Shown: in pieces, positions 1 to 5,811 of the stretch
How the letters are laid out: each line of letters begins with the position of its first letter
How positions within the stretch are numbered: position 1 is the first letter of the stretch
Virus record (IMG/VR): IMGVR_UViG_3300049596_000349
Coordinates: 1-31,174 of that record
DNA length: 31,174 bases
Strand: one strand, 5' to 3'
From: a virus
Made by a program: the position numbers and the translations under genes
The notes under the pieces: generated by a model
Database searches by the model: none
What the model was told of the DNA's origin: nothing
The model's input: only the letters and a program-made list of their open reading frames with translations

Positions 1-231
1 GACATATCCTTGTGATTGTGAATAGTTGATAAAATAACCATCCCTGTCCGCTTGATTTCTGAACACCTGTACATCGTCAAGAAGAAATTGTACCTCTCTC
101 ATTGTAAAGTCTACAAGGATTGTCTCGTGTTCTAGCACACACTCTAAAGTTACCCTGTTGCCTACTATCTCGTGTACCTTGTGGTCACGACCTTTCATAT
201 CTCTGTGGTTTACATTTACGATTGCTCTCAT
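1..231 (-). CDS. Hypothetical protein, 3' end cut by window edge
   Basis: The reading frame starts with ATG at 231 and stays open for 77 codons to the left edge, so the C-terminus is missing. The visible part is a mixed, fairly charged polypeptide beginning MRAIVNVNHRDMKGRDHKVH, with no signal peptide or membrane segment. I do not recognise it. The start is supported by the repeated A-rich leader (…ACTAGAACCT-ATG) shared by the other minus-strand genes here. It is the most distal visible gene of the leftward small-gene cluster, 25 nt downstream of the gene at 257-430. Confidence 0.7.
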   Translation of the reverse strand, partial: MRAIVNVNHRDMKGRDHKVHEIVGNRVTLECVLEHETILVDFTMREVQFLLDDVQVFRNQADRDGYFINYSQSQGYV

Positions 232-256
232 AGGTTCTAGTTTTTAGTTTGGTTAG

Positions 257-430
257 TTAATCTTGACAAGCATATATTACTTGCATCAAGCTATTGTATA
301 AGAATTTTCCATTGTATGTCTCGCATCCAAATCGATTGATAGTGATGTCGTTATCACTTAGCTGTAGAGTGGTATAAGTTCCTGTGCGTTGACCATAGCT
401 GTCAATGTCGCATACATAATAAGTTTTCAT
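257..430 (-). CDS. Hypothetical 57-aa protein
   Basis: ATG at 430 opens a 57-codon frame ending in TAA. The protein starts MKTYYVCDIDSYGQRTGTY and ends MQVIYACQD. It is hydrophilic with three cysteines and alternating polar and aromatic residues suggesting a small beta-rich domain; no known family is recognised. The start is supported by the shared leader (AAAATAGAACCT directly before ATG) and by tight packing: the upstream gene stops at 436, leaving 5 nt. Expression is probably co-transcriptional with the rest of the leftward cluster. Function unknown. Confidence 0.72.
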   Translation of the reverse strand: MKTYYVCDIDSYGQRTGTYTTLQLSDNDITINRFGCETYNGKFLYNSLMQVIYACQD

Positions 431-435
431 AGGTT

Positions 436-669
436 CTATTTTTTATTTGGTTGAAACATACTCTTTTTAAATCTAATCAATTGACCCTCCGTGTACTTGA
501 GTAGGTCTTCTAGCTTATCTCTATCAACGTCAATTATCCCGTGTATTGGATGCTTGATATCATTTATGCCACGAAAATTTATGTTTCGTTTCAATTGCTC
601 TATGATAGTTATCTCTCTGATGAATCCATCTGTCTTGTGGAATCCAATGTTGTTCATTCGCTCGTTCAT
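436..669 (-). CDS. Hypothetical 77-aa protein
   Basis: A 77-codon frame, basic overall, starting MNERMNNIGFHKTDGFIRE and ending in a lysine-rich tail (KKSMFQPNKK). The middle (residues about 20-65) looks mostly helical. No signal peptide, membrane segment or recognised motif. The start at 669 is chosen because the repeated leader AAACCTAGAAATT directly precedes it; an internal ATG four codons later is an alternative. It lies between two leader-bearing small genes, which supports its being real, but its function is unknown. Confidence 0.7.
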   Translation of the reverse strand: MNERMNNIGFHKTDGFIREITIIEQLKRNINFRGINDIKHPIHGIIDVDRDKLEDLLKYTEGQLIRFKKSMFQPNKK

Positions 670-687
670 AATTTCTAGGTTTTAGGT

Positions 688-1203
688 TTATAGTACTCTC
701 TCTCTTACTAGCTCAAGGAAGTTTGTCTTAGCTACCAACTCTTCGATTGTATCAAATCGGTCATTAGAGCCGTTGTATTCGTATTGTAGTTTTACACCTC
801 GTGAGTATATGTTACCGAACGAATCTATTACGTCATTTAAACGAGCGACTTTTACCCTTACGATTACACAATCTGCATGGTGCGTTGAATGGTTTTTGTC
901 TCGTCTAATCACTAGATCGGGTTGGTCGTAGTGACCATTCTCACTACCATACTTTTGAACTGATGCTGTAGGTAGGTCTGCTTTGAATAGATTCACTAAA
1001 CGTATCGCCTCTTCGGTCGCTAGTTTATCCCATGCCTCCATATCAGCCTTTCTTCTAGCTAAATACTTTTCGATTTCATTTGTCTTATCGTTCAATGCAT
1101 TTACGTTGATTAGATTGAACGTTGTAGTTGGTTTGTGCATAGCCTCAATTCTATTGATTTCGTTTACTAATGCATCAACGATTTGCTGTTGGTTGGTTGT
1201 CAT
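688..1203 (-). CDS. Hypothetical 171-aa protein
   Basis: Largest gene of the leftward cluster, 171 codons. Residues 1-85 are predicted mainly helical and charged (MTTNQQQIVDALVNEINRIE…), with a possible coiled coil at 40-75. Residues 95-150 look beta-rich (VIRRDKNHSTHHADCVIVRV) with a His cluster HSTHHADC. The C-terminus returns to helix (IEELVAKTNFLELVRERVL). I do not recognise the family. The start is supported by the shared leader (AATAAAACCTAGAAATT before ATG). The next gene upstream stops at 1216, 12 nt away, consistent with co-transcription. No nuclease or methylase motif is visible. Confidence 0.75.
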   Translation of the reverse strand: MTTNQQQIVDALVNEINRIEAMHKPTTTFNLINVNALNDKTNEIEKYLARRKADMEAWDKLATEEAIRLVNLFKADLPTASVQKYGSENGHYDQPDLVIRRDKNHSTHHADCVIVRVKVARLNDVIDSFGNIYSRGVKLQYEYNGSNDRFDTIEELVAKTNFLELVRERVL

Positions 1204-1215
1204 AATTTCTAGGTT

Positions 1216-1422
1216 TTATTGGTTAATATATCTCTCGTTAAATTGCTCTTGTGTTACCTCACTATTCTCTATGCCCAAGTTGAACGCTACCTCCGTAACA
1301 AATTCTCCGTTCTCAGGGTTCAAGATGCTATCAGGCCAATAGCCTGTGCATGTTTCGGTTTTGTTAATTATAGCACAACCGCTTAGGACTATCGTTGCTA
1401 TTAAAATTGATATCGTTTTCAT
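1216..1422 (-). CDS. Small predicted lipoprotein (68 aa)
   Basis: The start at 1422 gives a classic lipoprotein signal: MKTISILIATIVLSGCAIIN, with a positively charged N-terminus, a hydrophobic stretch at 4-14 and a lipobox LSGC whose Cys is residue 16. The mature part is about 53 polar residues with one more cysteine. An upstream in-frame ATG at 1443 would add seven residues before the signal; 1422 is preferred because it fits the signal peptide and follows the shared leader pattern (…AAACCCT-ATG). A phage lipoprotein in a small early-type cluster could act at the envelope, for example in superinfection exclusion, but that is inference only. Confidence 0.75.
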   Translation of the reverse strand: MKTISILIATIVLSGCAIINKTETCTGYWPDSILNPENGEFVTEVAFNLGIENSEVTQEQFNERYINQ

Positions 1423-1432
1423 AGGGTTTAGT

Positions 1433-1645
1433 TTAAAATTCATTAATATGATTCTCTATTATATACTTGCAGTCAGATAGAGTAATGTAATGGTTGCAGT
1501 AATCATAATGACCTTGCATACCATCCAATTGTGATTCAACAAATAGCAACATCATCCATTGCCCATCTTCACTTTTTTCACATTGGAATACTTTACCTTT
1601 GTTCTCTATCTTATAGATGCCCGTATTAATTCTAGTCACTTTCAT
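1433..1645 (-). CDS. Hypothetical 70-aa protein
   Basis: Starting at the ATG at 1645 the product is 70 aa, beginning MKVTRINTGIYKIENKGKVF. It contains a short beta-rich N-terminal half and a Trp-Met-Met-Leu-Leu core, then LDGMQGHYDYCNHYITL and a helical end. An ATG seven codons upstream (1666) is possible, but 1645 is directly preceded by AAAACTAGAGCCT, a variant of the leader seen before the neighbouring genes. No family recognised. The gap to the upstream gene is only 5 nt. Confidence 0.65.
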   Translation of the reverse strand: MKVTRINTGIYKIENKGKVFQCEKSEDGQWMMLLFVESQLDGMQGHYDYCNHYITLSDCKYIIENHINEF

Positions 1646-1650
1646 AGGCT

Positions 1651-1800
1651 CTAGTTTTGATGCCACACCTCGTCAAACACATAGTTATAACGCCTTGTGG
1701 CATAGTTAATGAAATTGGTTAAATGACTCTCGTCTGTGAATGTTTTTCTCATAACTATCTGCTTCCCGCTGATGTTTATGAATGTCAGTACTACCTCCAT
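1651..1800 (-). CDS. Hypothetical 49-aa protein, overlaps upstream small gene
   Basis: ATG at 1800 gives 49 codons: MEVVLTFINISGKQIVMRKT… ending VFDEVWHQN. It reads as a small alpha/beta domain (two strands, a helix, a strand). Its start lies inside the last codons of the gene at 1791-1898, in another frame with a 10-nt overlap, which is typical of translational coupling. It lacks its own copy of the cluster leader, consistent with coupling. The frame is open a further 57 nt upstream to an ATG at 1857, so the two genes could be one coding sequence broken by a frameshift. Function unknown. Confidence 0.55.
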   Translation of the reverse strand: MEVVLTFINISGKQIVMRKTFTDESHLTNFINYATRRYNYVFDEVWHQN

Positions 1801-1898
1801 CCTCTTACTCTTAATTTGTTTGTTCTGATTAATACTCCCTCGTTGAAAAAGCCCCATATCTCAAAGGCTCCCTCGATTTTAATGATTTTACTAGTCAT
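1791..1898 (-). CDS. Hypothetical 35-aa peptide
   Basis: A 35-codon frame beginning MTSKIIKIEGAFEIWGFFNE and ending in a basic RVRGWR tail. The ATG at 1898 is directly preceded by one of the best copies of the cluster leader (AACCAATTAAAACCTAGAA, then 3 nt), which is the main reason to accept so short a gene. Its stop overlaps the ATG of the next gene. It may be a free peptide or the N-terminal part of a longer protein continued in the next frame after residue 33. Function unknown. Confidence 0.55.
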   Translation of the reverse strand: MTSKIIKIEGAFEIWGFFNEGVLIRTNKLRVRGWR

Positions 1899-1968
1899 TT
1901 TTTCTAGGTTTTAATTGGTTAAGACGCTTCACAGCGTTTCGGATATTGAATCCATCTTCAGTTAACCT

Positions 1969-2073
1969 TTAGATGGAACAATGAACACCGAATGTGATGA
2001 CATTGTGGATGATAACTACTGCTAATAAAATAATACCGCTTAGCAAAACGATTGGGGCTGTTAGATTTTTCAT
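1969..2073 (-). CDS. Small single-pass membrane peptide (34 aa)
   Basis: ATG at 2073 opens a 34-codon frame: MKNLTAPIVLLSGIILLAVV followed by IIHNVITFGVHCSI. Residues about 7-27 form one hydrophobic transmembrane segment; a single Cys lies near the C-terminus. The start follows a clear copy of the cluster leader (AACCAATTAAAACCTAACACA before ATG). It is the first gene of the leftward cluster after the long leader. Small membrane peptides in early phage clusters often interact with host envelope proteins, but nothing here fixes the target. Confidence 0.65.
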   Translation of the reverse strand: MKNLTAPIVLLSGIILLAVVIIHNVITFGVHCSI

Positions 2074-2095
2074 TGTGTTAGGTTTTAATTGGTTA

Positions 2096-2164
2096 GTGGT
2101 GCAGTAGGTATCGCTCCTATTAATAGTCATTCTAACTGCACCTGTATGTTGTTACTTGCACCAC
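2096..2164 (-). promoter_or_regulatory. Competing hairpins in 5' leader of small-gene cluster
   Basis: In the leftward transcript, GTGGTGCA (2164-2157) can pair with TGCACCAC (2103-2096). GGTGCAGT (2142-2135) can pair with ACTGCACC (2105-2098). Both are perfect 8-bp stems and share the same 3' arm, so they exclude each other. A small inner stem TAGG/CCTA with a 7-nt loop (2105-2119) fits neither fully. The shared arm ends about 22 nt before the ATG at 2073. The layout suggests a structural switch controlling the first gene; no riboswitch family is recognised. Confidence 0.4.
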
Positions 2165-2600
2165 GCTTATATAGATGGAATTGAACCACCACAAGTAAAT
2201 TGTTTTGTTTTGGCGGGAGCGTTAACACTCGTTCTCCCCTATCGTTTTTGTCTTGCAATCACTCTCTATGCCTCACTCTTTAAACATCTATCTATGTATC
2301 ACCATAGCCTACCGACATTCATACCCTCGACATATACCATTTTGCATCGTGTACCTTTCCAATATCTAACATTTTTGATTTAAGCATTCATGTTCATTCT
2401 CAGTAGACTAATATTCCGTGCTCTTAATACTTTCATCTAGTCTATGTCATAATGACTGCTAGAACTAAGAGTCTTGTTGTTCATCCCCATGTGTGTCGCT
2501 GTAAATCGCTGTTGGCTCGTTTGCCTTACATTACTATAATGCTATTTGTTTAAAAATGTTACACTTTGTTTGAAAGTTTTTTTTCAATTGACACGTTATT
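2165..2600 (-). other. Long stretch without convincing genes (leader of leftward transcript)
   Basis: About 435 nt between the first small gene's hairpin leader and the candidate promoter. Frames on either strand are short or lack a sensible start. Visible elements: a T-arm-like GGTGGTTCAATTCCATC on the minus strand (2174-2190) without the rest of a tRNA, and an imperfect inverted repeat GGGAG…CTCCC at 2215-2238. If the promoter at 2605-2635 is used, this is untranslated leader RNA or holds an unrecognised small RNA. Confidence 0.4.
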
Positions 2601-2604
2601 TTAA

Positions 2605-2635
2605 CAAATATATGATGTATATCGTTGTGTATCAA
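2605..2635 (-). promoter_or_regulatory. Candidate Bacteroidota-type promoter for leftward genes
   Basis: On the minus strand, TTG (2635-2633), a 20-nt spacer and TATATTTG (2612-2605) match the Bacteroidota -33/-7 consensus (TTG, then TAnnTTTG). It points to the leftward small-gene cluster. No better-matching promoter was noticed between it and the first gene at 2073. Confidence 0.5.
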
Positions 2636-2742
2636 TGAGTTACATAGGTAAAAAATAATTGAAAATAGTTTGTTATTTTTTTGTAACGGATGGTGTAACC
2701 CCTCCACTACACCCGTGCGATTGGATTCGATGCATTCCTTTT

Positions 2743-2880
2743 GGTCGGTCGGTCGGTCGATAGGTCGACAGGTCGACAGGCATACAGGTCGATTGGTCGG
2801 TCGGCAGACAGACATACAGGTAGGTCGGGCGACAGGTAGGTAGTTCGGTCGGCATATCGGGTGAGATAGGTAGCACAGGT
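2743..2880. repeat. G+C-rich degenerate tetranucleotide repeat
   Basis: About 140 bp built from 4-nt units such as GGTC, GGTA, ACAG, CGGT and GACA. It includes GGTC x4 at its left end and GGTCGACA in direct repeat. It is strikingly G+C-rich and strand-skewed (G on plus, C on minus) inside an A+T-rich genome, and sits exactly where leftward and rightward transcription diverge. Frames through it give only low-complexity Arg/Pro/Thr/Asp peptides and are not taken as genes. It might be a replication origin, a recombination or packaging site, or a slippage-expanded repeat. Confidence 0.75.
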
Positions 2881-2891
2881 GAGCGGGCGGA

Positions 2892-2984
2892 GGGGGGGGG
2901 TGATGTCACGTCAAACGTACACAGGTCTGCCCATGGAAAAGCTAGAAATTCCGACACGTAACTTCAAAAATGGAGACCCCCCCC
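2892..2984. repeat. G9 tract and C8 tract, 76 nt apart
   Basis: A run of nine G (2892-2900) is followed 76 nt later by a run of eight C (2977-2984). The runs are complementary and could form an 8-bp G:C stem in single-stranded DNA or RNA. Together with the adjacent tetranucleotide repeat they mark an unusual intergenic region. No gene is called between 2636 and 3097: a frame through here from a GTG at 2879 looks non-coding in its N-terminal part. Confidence 0.6.
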
Positions 2985-3073
2985 TAAATTTCAAACCGTT
3001 TCCCTTCTGCGCTGGCTCACGTCAGATGGGTGTATTACCCAAAACCTATACATATCCAATCATATTTTTTTCA

Positions 3074-3081
3074 TATCTTTG
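3074..3081 (+). promoter_or_regulatory. -7 box TATCTTTG (promoter for rightward genes)
   Basis: TATCTTTG matches the Bacteroidota -7 consensus TAnnTTTG exactly and is followed by GTAAAAAAC, then an ATG 17 nt after the box. No clear TTG -33 is seen at the usual distance. The same TATCTTTGTA string recurs at 3986, 11437 and 23568. Confidence 0.5.
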
Positions 3082-3097
3082 TAAAAAACAAAACATT

Positions 3098-3277
3098 ATG
3101 AAAAATAAAGATTCCAATCGATTAACTGTAGAAACAACTAAGCCTATGTTGAAAAAAAACGTTAAGAAGACAACTACAGTTGGTAGTTTCTCAGGTAAGA
3201 AAGAGGTAAGTTTTGCTAAAAACAGTGCAGGTCCCAGACCAGCTCCGATGATTAAGGTAGTAAAGAAACCTAATTAG
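3098..3277 (+). CDS. Small basic protein (59 aa)
   Basis: ATG at 3098 gives a 59-aa very basic protein (MKNKDSNRLTVETTKPMLKK … IKVVKKPN) rich in Lys, Thr and Ser with a Pro-rich end (GPRPAP). It is probably disordered or nucleic-acid binding; no family recognised. The frame is open upstream to a GTG at 2879, but that extension crosses the G9 and C8 tracts and encodes the promoter region. The start 17 nt after a TATCTTTG box is therefore preferred. Small Lys-rich proteins of this kind are frequent beside structural genes of Bacteroidota phages. Confidence 0.65.
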   Translation: MKNKDSNRLTVETTKPMLKKNVKKTTTVGSFSGKKEVSFAKNSAGPRPAPMIKVVKKPN

Positions 3278-3296
3278 TATATTTTCAAAAAAGTAC

Positions 3297-3998
3297 ATGA
3301 AGATACTGATATTACAGGTGGCAACACCTAATATAAAGGATTATTCTGTTTACTCTATCCCAATAAATATAAATTATTCTATCAAGTGGGACTATGATTT
3401 TTTACTTTATACATCTAAAGAAGAAGAGCTAAATTATCATCCTGCTTGGCTAAAGATAACGGCTTTTTACAACATAAATGTTGACAAGTATGACTGGATT
3501 TGGGTTTTAGATGCTGACGCTGTTATTAACAATGAAAAAATCAAACTAGAGGACATAATTAGTGATTGCAATAGGCCAATTATTATTTCAGAAAATGGAG
3601 AAAATGGAGGCAGGCATTTAAACAGTGGATCGGTTTTAATCAAGAGTGAGTTTGTCAAAGAGTTACTACTTAAGTATGAGGAATGTGTTAGTAAGGACTA
3701 TGTATTTTTAAACAAGCGATTTTGGGACCAAGAGTTAATAAACGATTGGTATGAAGAGAGCCCAGAACATTTCTCAGTCAGAAAGATGAAAGAGTTAAAC
3801 TCACACTGGAGGATATATGGAGCGAGCAAGGAGCATTGTTTAGAGCATGGGATTGATTATATACCTACTTACAATCAAGAGAAAAATTTGATACATCACT
3901 TTATGTCACTTCCGAGAGACATAAGAATTAATTGGATGAAGAATAATTGGATGTATAAACAAATAGATTTATTAAAAAAAATTAATATCTTTGTATAA
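3297..3998 (+). CDS. Putative glycosyltransferase (GT-A type, GT34-like)
   Basis: 233 aa. The N-terminus (MKILILQVATPNIKDYSVYS) starts a Rossmann-like strand. Residues 66-76 read DWIWVLDADAV, the hydrophobic strand plus DxD motif that binds the nucleotide-sugar metal in GT-A enzymes. NSGSVLIKS at 109-117 and FWDQE at 142-146 match the pattern of the galactosyl/mannosyltransferase family (GMA12/MNN10, GT34), and a late His pair (HH, 200-201) fits the C-terminal metal-binding His region. Length is close to the catalytic core only, without membrane anchor. Likely a cytoplasmic enzyme adding sugar to a phage or host surface component; donor and acceptor are unknown. It lies 19 nt after the small basic gene and shares TAATG with the next gene. 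Confidence 0.7.
   Translation: MKILILQVATPNIKDYSVYSIPININYSIKWDYDFLLYTSKEEELNYHPAWLKITAFYNINVDKYDWIWVLDADAVINNEKIKLEDIISDCNRPIIISENGENGGRHLNSGSVLIKSEFVKELLLKYEECVSKDYVFLNKRFWDQELINDWYEESPEHFSVRKMKELNSHWRIYGASKEHCLEHGIDYIPTYNQEKNLIHHFMSLPRDIRINWMKNNWMYKQIDLLKKINIFV
3986..3993 (+). promoter_or_regulatory. -7 box TATCTTTG inside end of glycosyltransferase gene
   Basis: Exact TAnnTTTG box whose expected start site falls near 4000, on the ATG of the 45-aa gene. A transcript starting there would more naturally serve the 536-aa gene at 4126. No good TTG upstream. Confidence 0.4.
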
Positions 3999-4135
3999 TG
4001 GAAGTTTACATAGAAAACAGAATGTCTCACGGTTTAAACTTAGGTTTTGAATTATTCCAACCAGACGACATATATGACGACTATGAGCTAGAGATCAATT
4101 TATTAATAATAAAAATAATAATAGTATGGCACTAA
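3998..4135 (+). CDS. Small acidic/hydrophobic protein (45 aa)
   Basis: ATG at 3998 overlaps the stop of the glycosyltransferase (TAATG). The 45-codon product begins MEVYIENRMSHGLNLGFELF, has an acidic middle (PDDIYDDYELE) and ends in an Ile/Leu-rich stretch NLLIIKIIIVWH. It overlaps the next gene by 10 nt. The hydrophobic tail comes from the A/T-rich leader of the next gene, so the C-terminus may be functionally irrelevant. Overlap at both ends supports reality, but the promoter-like box just upstream leaves doubt. No family recognised. Confidence 0.4.
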   Translation: MEVYIENRMSHGLNLGFELFQPDDIYDDYELEINLLIIKIIIVWH

Positions 4136-5736
4136 AATTTGGTAGAACATCAGGGATCACATCACGGATAGATCCTAAGACAAACACAATAAAGTACACA
4201 GAGGAAGAGCTTGACGCATACAACACGGCTGTAGGAGCTGAAGTTAAAAGAAAGTCAGATTATGACGCTAGCATGGCGAAGTTTAAAACAGATAGTGATG
4301 TTTACTATGGCAGAAACGTAGTAGACACAAAAGGAGCAGAGGCAACAGCAAGTTTTCTTAATAAAAATAATTTGAAAACAAGCAAGGGGGAAAATCTTGT
4401 AGCTACTGCTGCGAGAGAGGAGACTCAAGCACAAATTGACAAAAGGTATGATGATGCTATTAAAAGTGGTAAGATGGTACCGTATAATGACCCATCTATA
4501 GATGATGAAACTAGAAGGTTTTTAAAGGGGGCCACCTATGGTGCTGACTTGTCTAGAAGTGCTTTCGATAAGGGCCTTAAGATCAGGAACTATAACGAGG
4601 TATATGAAGGTGATTATAATCCTGAGATATGGCTGGCAGACGCTAAGAAAGGTAAAGATAGTAGATATGGTACAGGCTCACACTTTCCAGATAAAGTTGG
4701 TATGTATACCAGAGGTGTCACACCTGTTAAGCCTGCTGCCTATGTACCTGCGAACCTTGGTAAAGAAATTAAAGCAAAGGATGTTGACTGGAAACAAAGC
4801 AAGATGGAGCCACTTAAGCCAACGAAAGTTGATAAAAAGAAATACGGAAAACTAAGACCAGCCAAAGAGGAGGAAGCTCCTACATGGCAGGCTCCTGGTT
4901 TAGACAAAAGAAAGAAAGCCACTCATATTAAAGCTACTAAAATTTATGCGTCAGAAACAACAAAGAGCGGAAGACATAAGGATTCCAGACTTGGGATTCA
5001 TAATGCGGCTAGAATAAAACAATCAGATGCATCATCGCCTCAGAGAATAAAGTATAACACTGAAAAACGACAATCTGCTGCATACTATGGAAACGAAACT
5101 GTAACAGGAGAAAAGATAACAGGAAAGACCGCATCCCAATTAGAGAGCTTAAAGCAAGAGGTAAAGGGGGACGTAAAGCGTATGAAAGGAGAGGGTCGAA
5201 CTCAAGATGCACGAGACGTTCGTGGTGACCTACCTCAAATCAGAAAAGCAATCAGGTATGCCAAAAGGGGTGACTTGGGTGTAGGCTCAGTAACAGGGCT
5301 TACTATGGAAGGTGATAAGTCAACTCTACGTTACTTTACACCAGAGAGAACCAAATTGGCTATGAATGGAGGCGATAAGAAGACAAGGGAAGATGGAGCA
5401 ATGGCTGGATATAAAGATGTTCAACGGTATAACAACAACAAGGCAATGGAGCAATCCTTCAAAGGCCAAGCAGACAACCCAGCCAACAGAAATACCGTTG
5501 TAAACCAACAGGAAAAACTTGCCTTTAAAAACCAACAGGCAAAACTTGCCACCGCAGCAAATACTGTAACCCCATCTTATGGATCTCAGGTGAGGGAAAA
5601 GATTAAAACAGACAATCCAACTGCTACTAAAAGAGAGGTGAGGGCATTAGTTCAAACTAAAAAAGACGCTGACCAAGCTCTAATGAATAAAGTTAATTTA
5701 GATATGCAAGCAAAAGACCTGATTCCAAAAAAATAA
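4126..5736 (+). CDS. Large basic hypothetical protein (536 aa)
   Basis: 536 aa, strongly basic (Lys/Arg-rich), low in hydrophobic residues, predicted helical and partly disordered. No signal peptide or membrane segment. Residues about 210-265 are especially Lys/Pro-rich, and near residues 460-475 there is an imperfect repeat around KLAFKNQQ/AKLATA. I see no nuclease, protease or polymerase motif and no recognised family. Its length, charge and place before the chaperonin genes would fit a virion-internal or DNA-associated protein, but this is inference. The start MALKFGRTSG follows an A/T-rich leader, and the gene ends at a strong terminator. Confidence 0.75.
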   Translation: MALKFGRTSGITSRIDPKTNTIKYTEEELDAYNTAVGAEVKRKSDYDASMAKFKTDSDVYYGRNVVDTKGAEATASFLNKNNLKTSKGENLVATAAREETQAQIDKRYDDAIKSGKMVPYNDPSIDDETRRFLKGATYGADLSRSAFDKGLKIRNYNEVYEGDYNPEIWLADAKKGKDSRYGTGSHFPDKVGMYTRGVTPVKPAAYVPANLGKEIKAKDVDWKQSKMEPLKPTKVDKKKYGKLRPAKEEEAPTWQAPGLDKRKKATHIKATKIYASETTKSGRHKDSRLGIHNAARIKQSDASSPQRIKYNTEKRQSAAYYGNETVTGEKITGKTASQLESLKQEVKGDVKRMKGEGRTQDARDVRGDLPQIRKAIRYAKRGDLGVGSVTGLTMEGDKSTLRYFTPERTKLAMNGGDKKTREDGAMAGYKDVQRYNNNKAMEQSFKGQADNPANRNTVVNQQEKLAFKNQQAKLATAANTVTPSYGSQVREKIKTDNPTATKREVRALVQTKKDADQALMNKVNLDMQAKDLIPKK

Positions 5737-5742
5737 AAAATA

Positions 5743-5765
5743 ACCCACCAATCGGTGGGTTTTTT
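5743..5765 (+). terminator. Rho-independent terminator
   Basis: Perfect 7-bp stem ACCCACC/GGTGGGT (5743-5749, 5754-5760) with AATC loop, followed by a run of T. The A-run before the stem would also allow some termination in the opposite direction. It closes the 3098-5736 transcription unit just before the chaperonin promoter. Confidence 0.9.
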
Positions 5766-5795
5766 GTTTTATATGATAAAATTTTACTAAATTTG
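5764..5795 (+). promoter_or_regulatory. Promoter of the chaperonin operon
   Basis: TTG (5764-5766), 21-nt spacer, TAAATTTG (5788-5795): a complete Bacteroidota-type promoter. The start codon of groEL lies 17 nt after the -7 box. The TTG is in the T tract of the preceding terminator, so groEL-groES is insulated and independently transcribed. Confidence 0.7.
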
Positions 5796-5811
5796 ACCAA
5801 AATATAATCAA

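Noticed and set aside
983-1342. Plus-strand frame of 119 codons across two minus-strand genes
   Set aside because: Antisense to two leader-bearing genes and without its own leader.
2096-2195. Possible tRNA on the minus strand (T-arm-like GGTGGTTCAATTCCATC and acceptor-like GTGGTGC/GCACCAC)
   Set aside because: The T-arm has no matching acceptor partner, D-arm or anticodon arm at the right distances, and the acceptor-like stem encloses no anticodon loop with U33. The parts are better explained as regulatory hairpins.
2156-2383. Plus-strand frame of about 75 codons opposite the leftward leader
   Set aside because: It begins with TTG, has no leader or promoter, a hydrophobic random-like composition, and lies antisense to the proposed leader.
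2534-2957. Minus-strand frames encoding Arg/Pro/Thr/Cys-rich peptides across the tetranucleotide repeat
   Set aside because: They are low-complexity translations of a 4-nt repeat in several frames, without leader or homology.
2879-3097. N-terminal extension of the small basic protein from GTG at 2879
   Set aside because: It would cross the G9 and C8 tracts and the TATCTTTG promoter box; the start at 3098 fits the promoter and the protein's composition.
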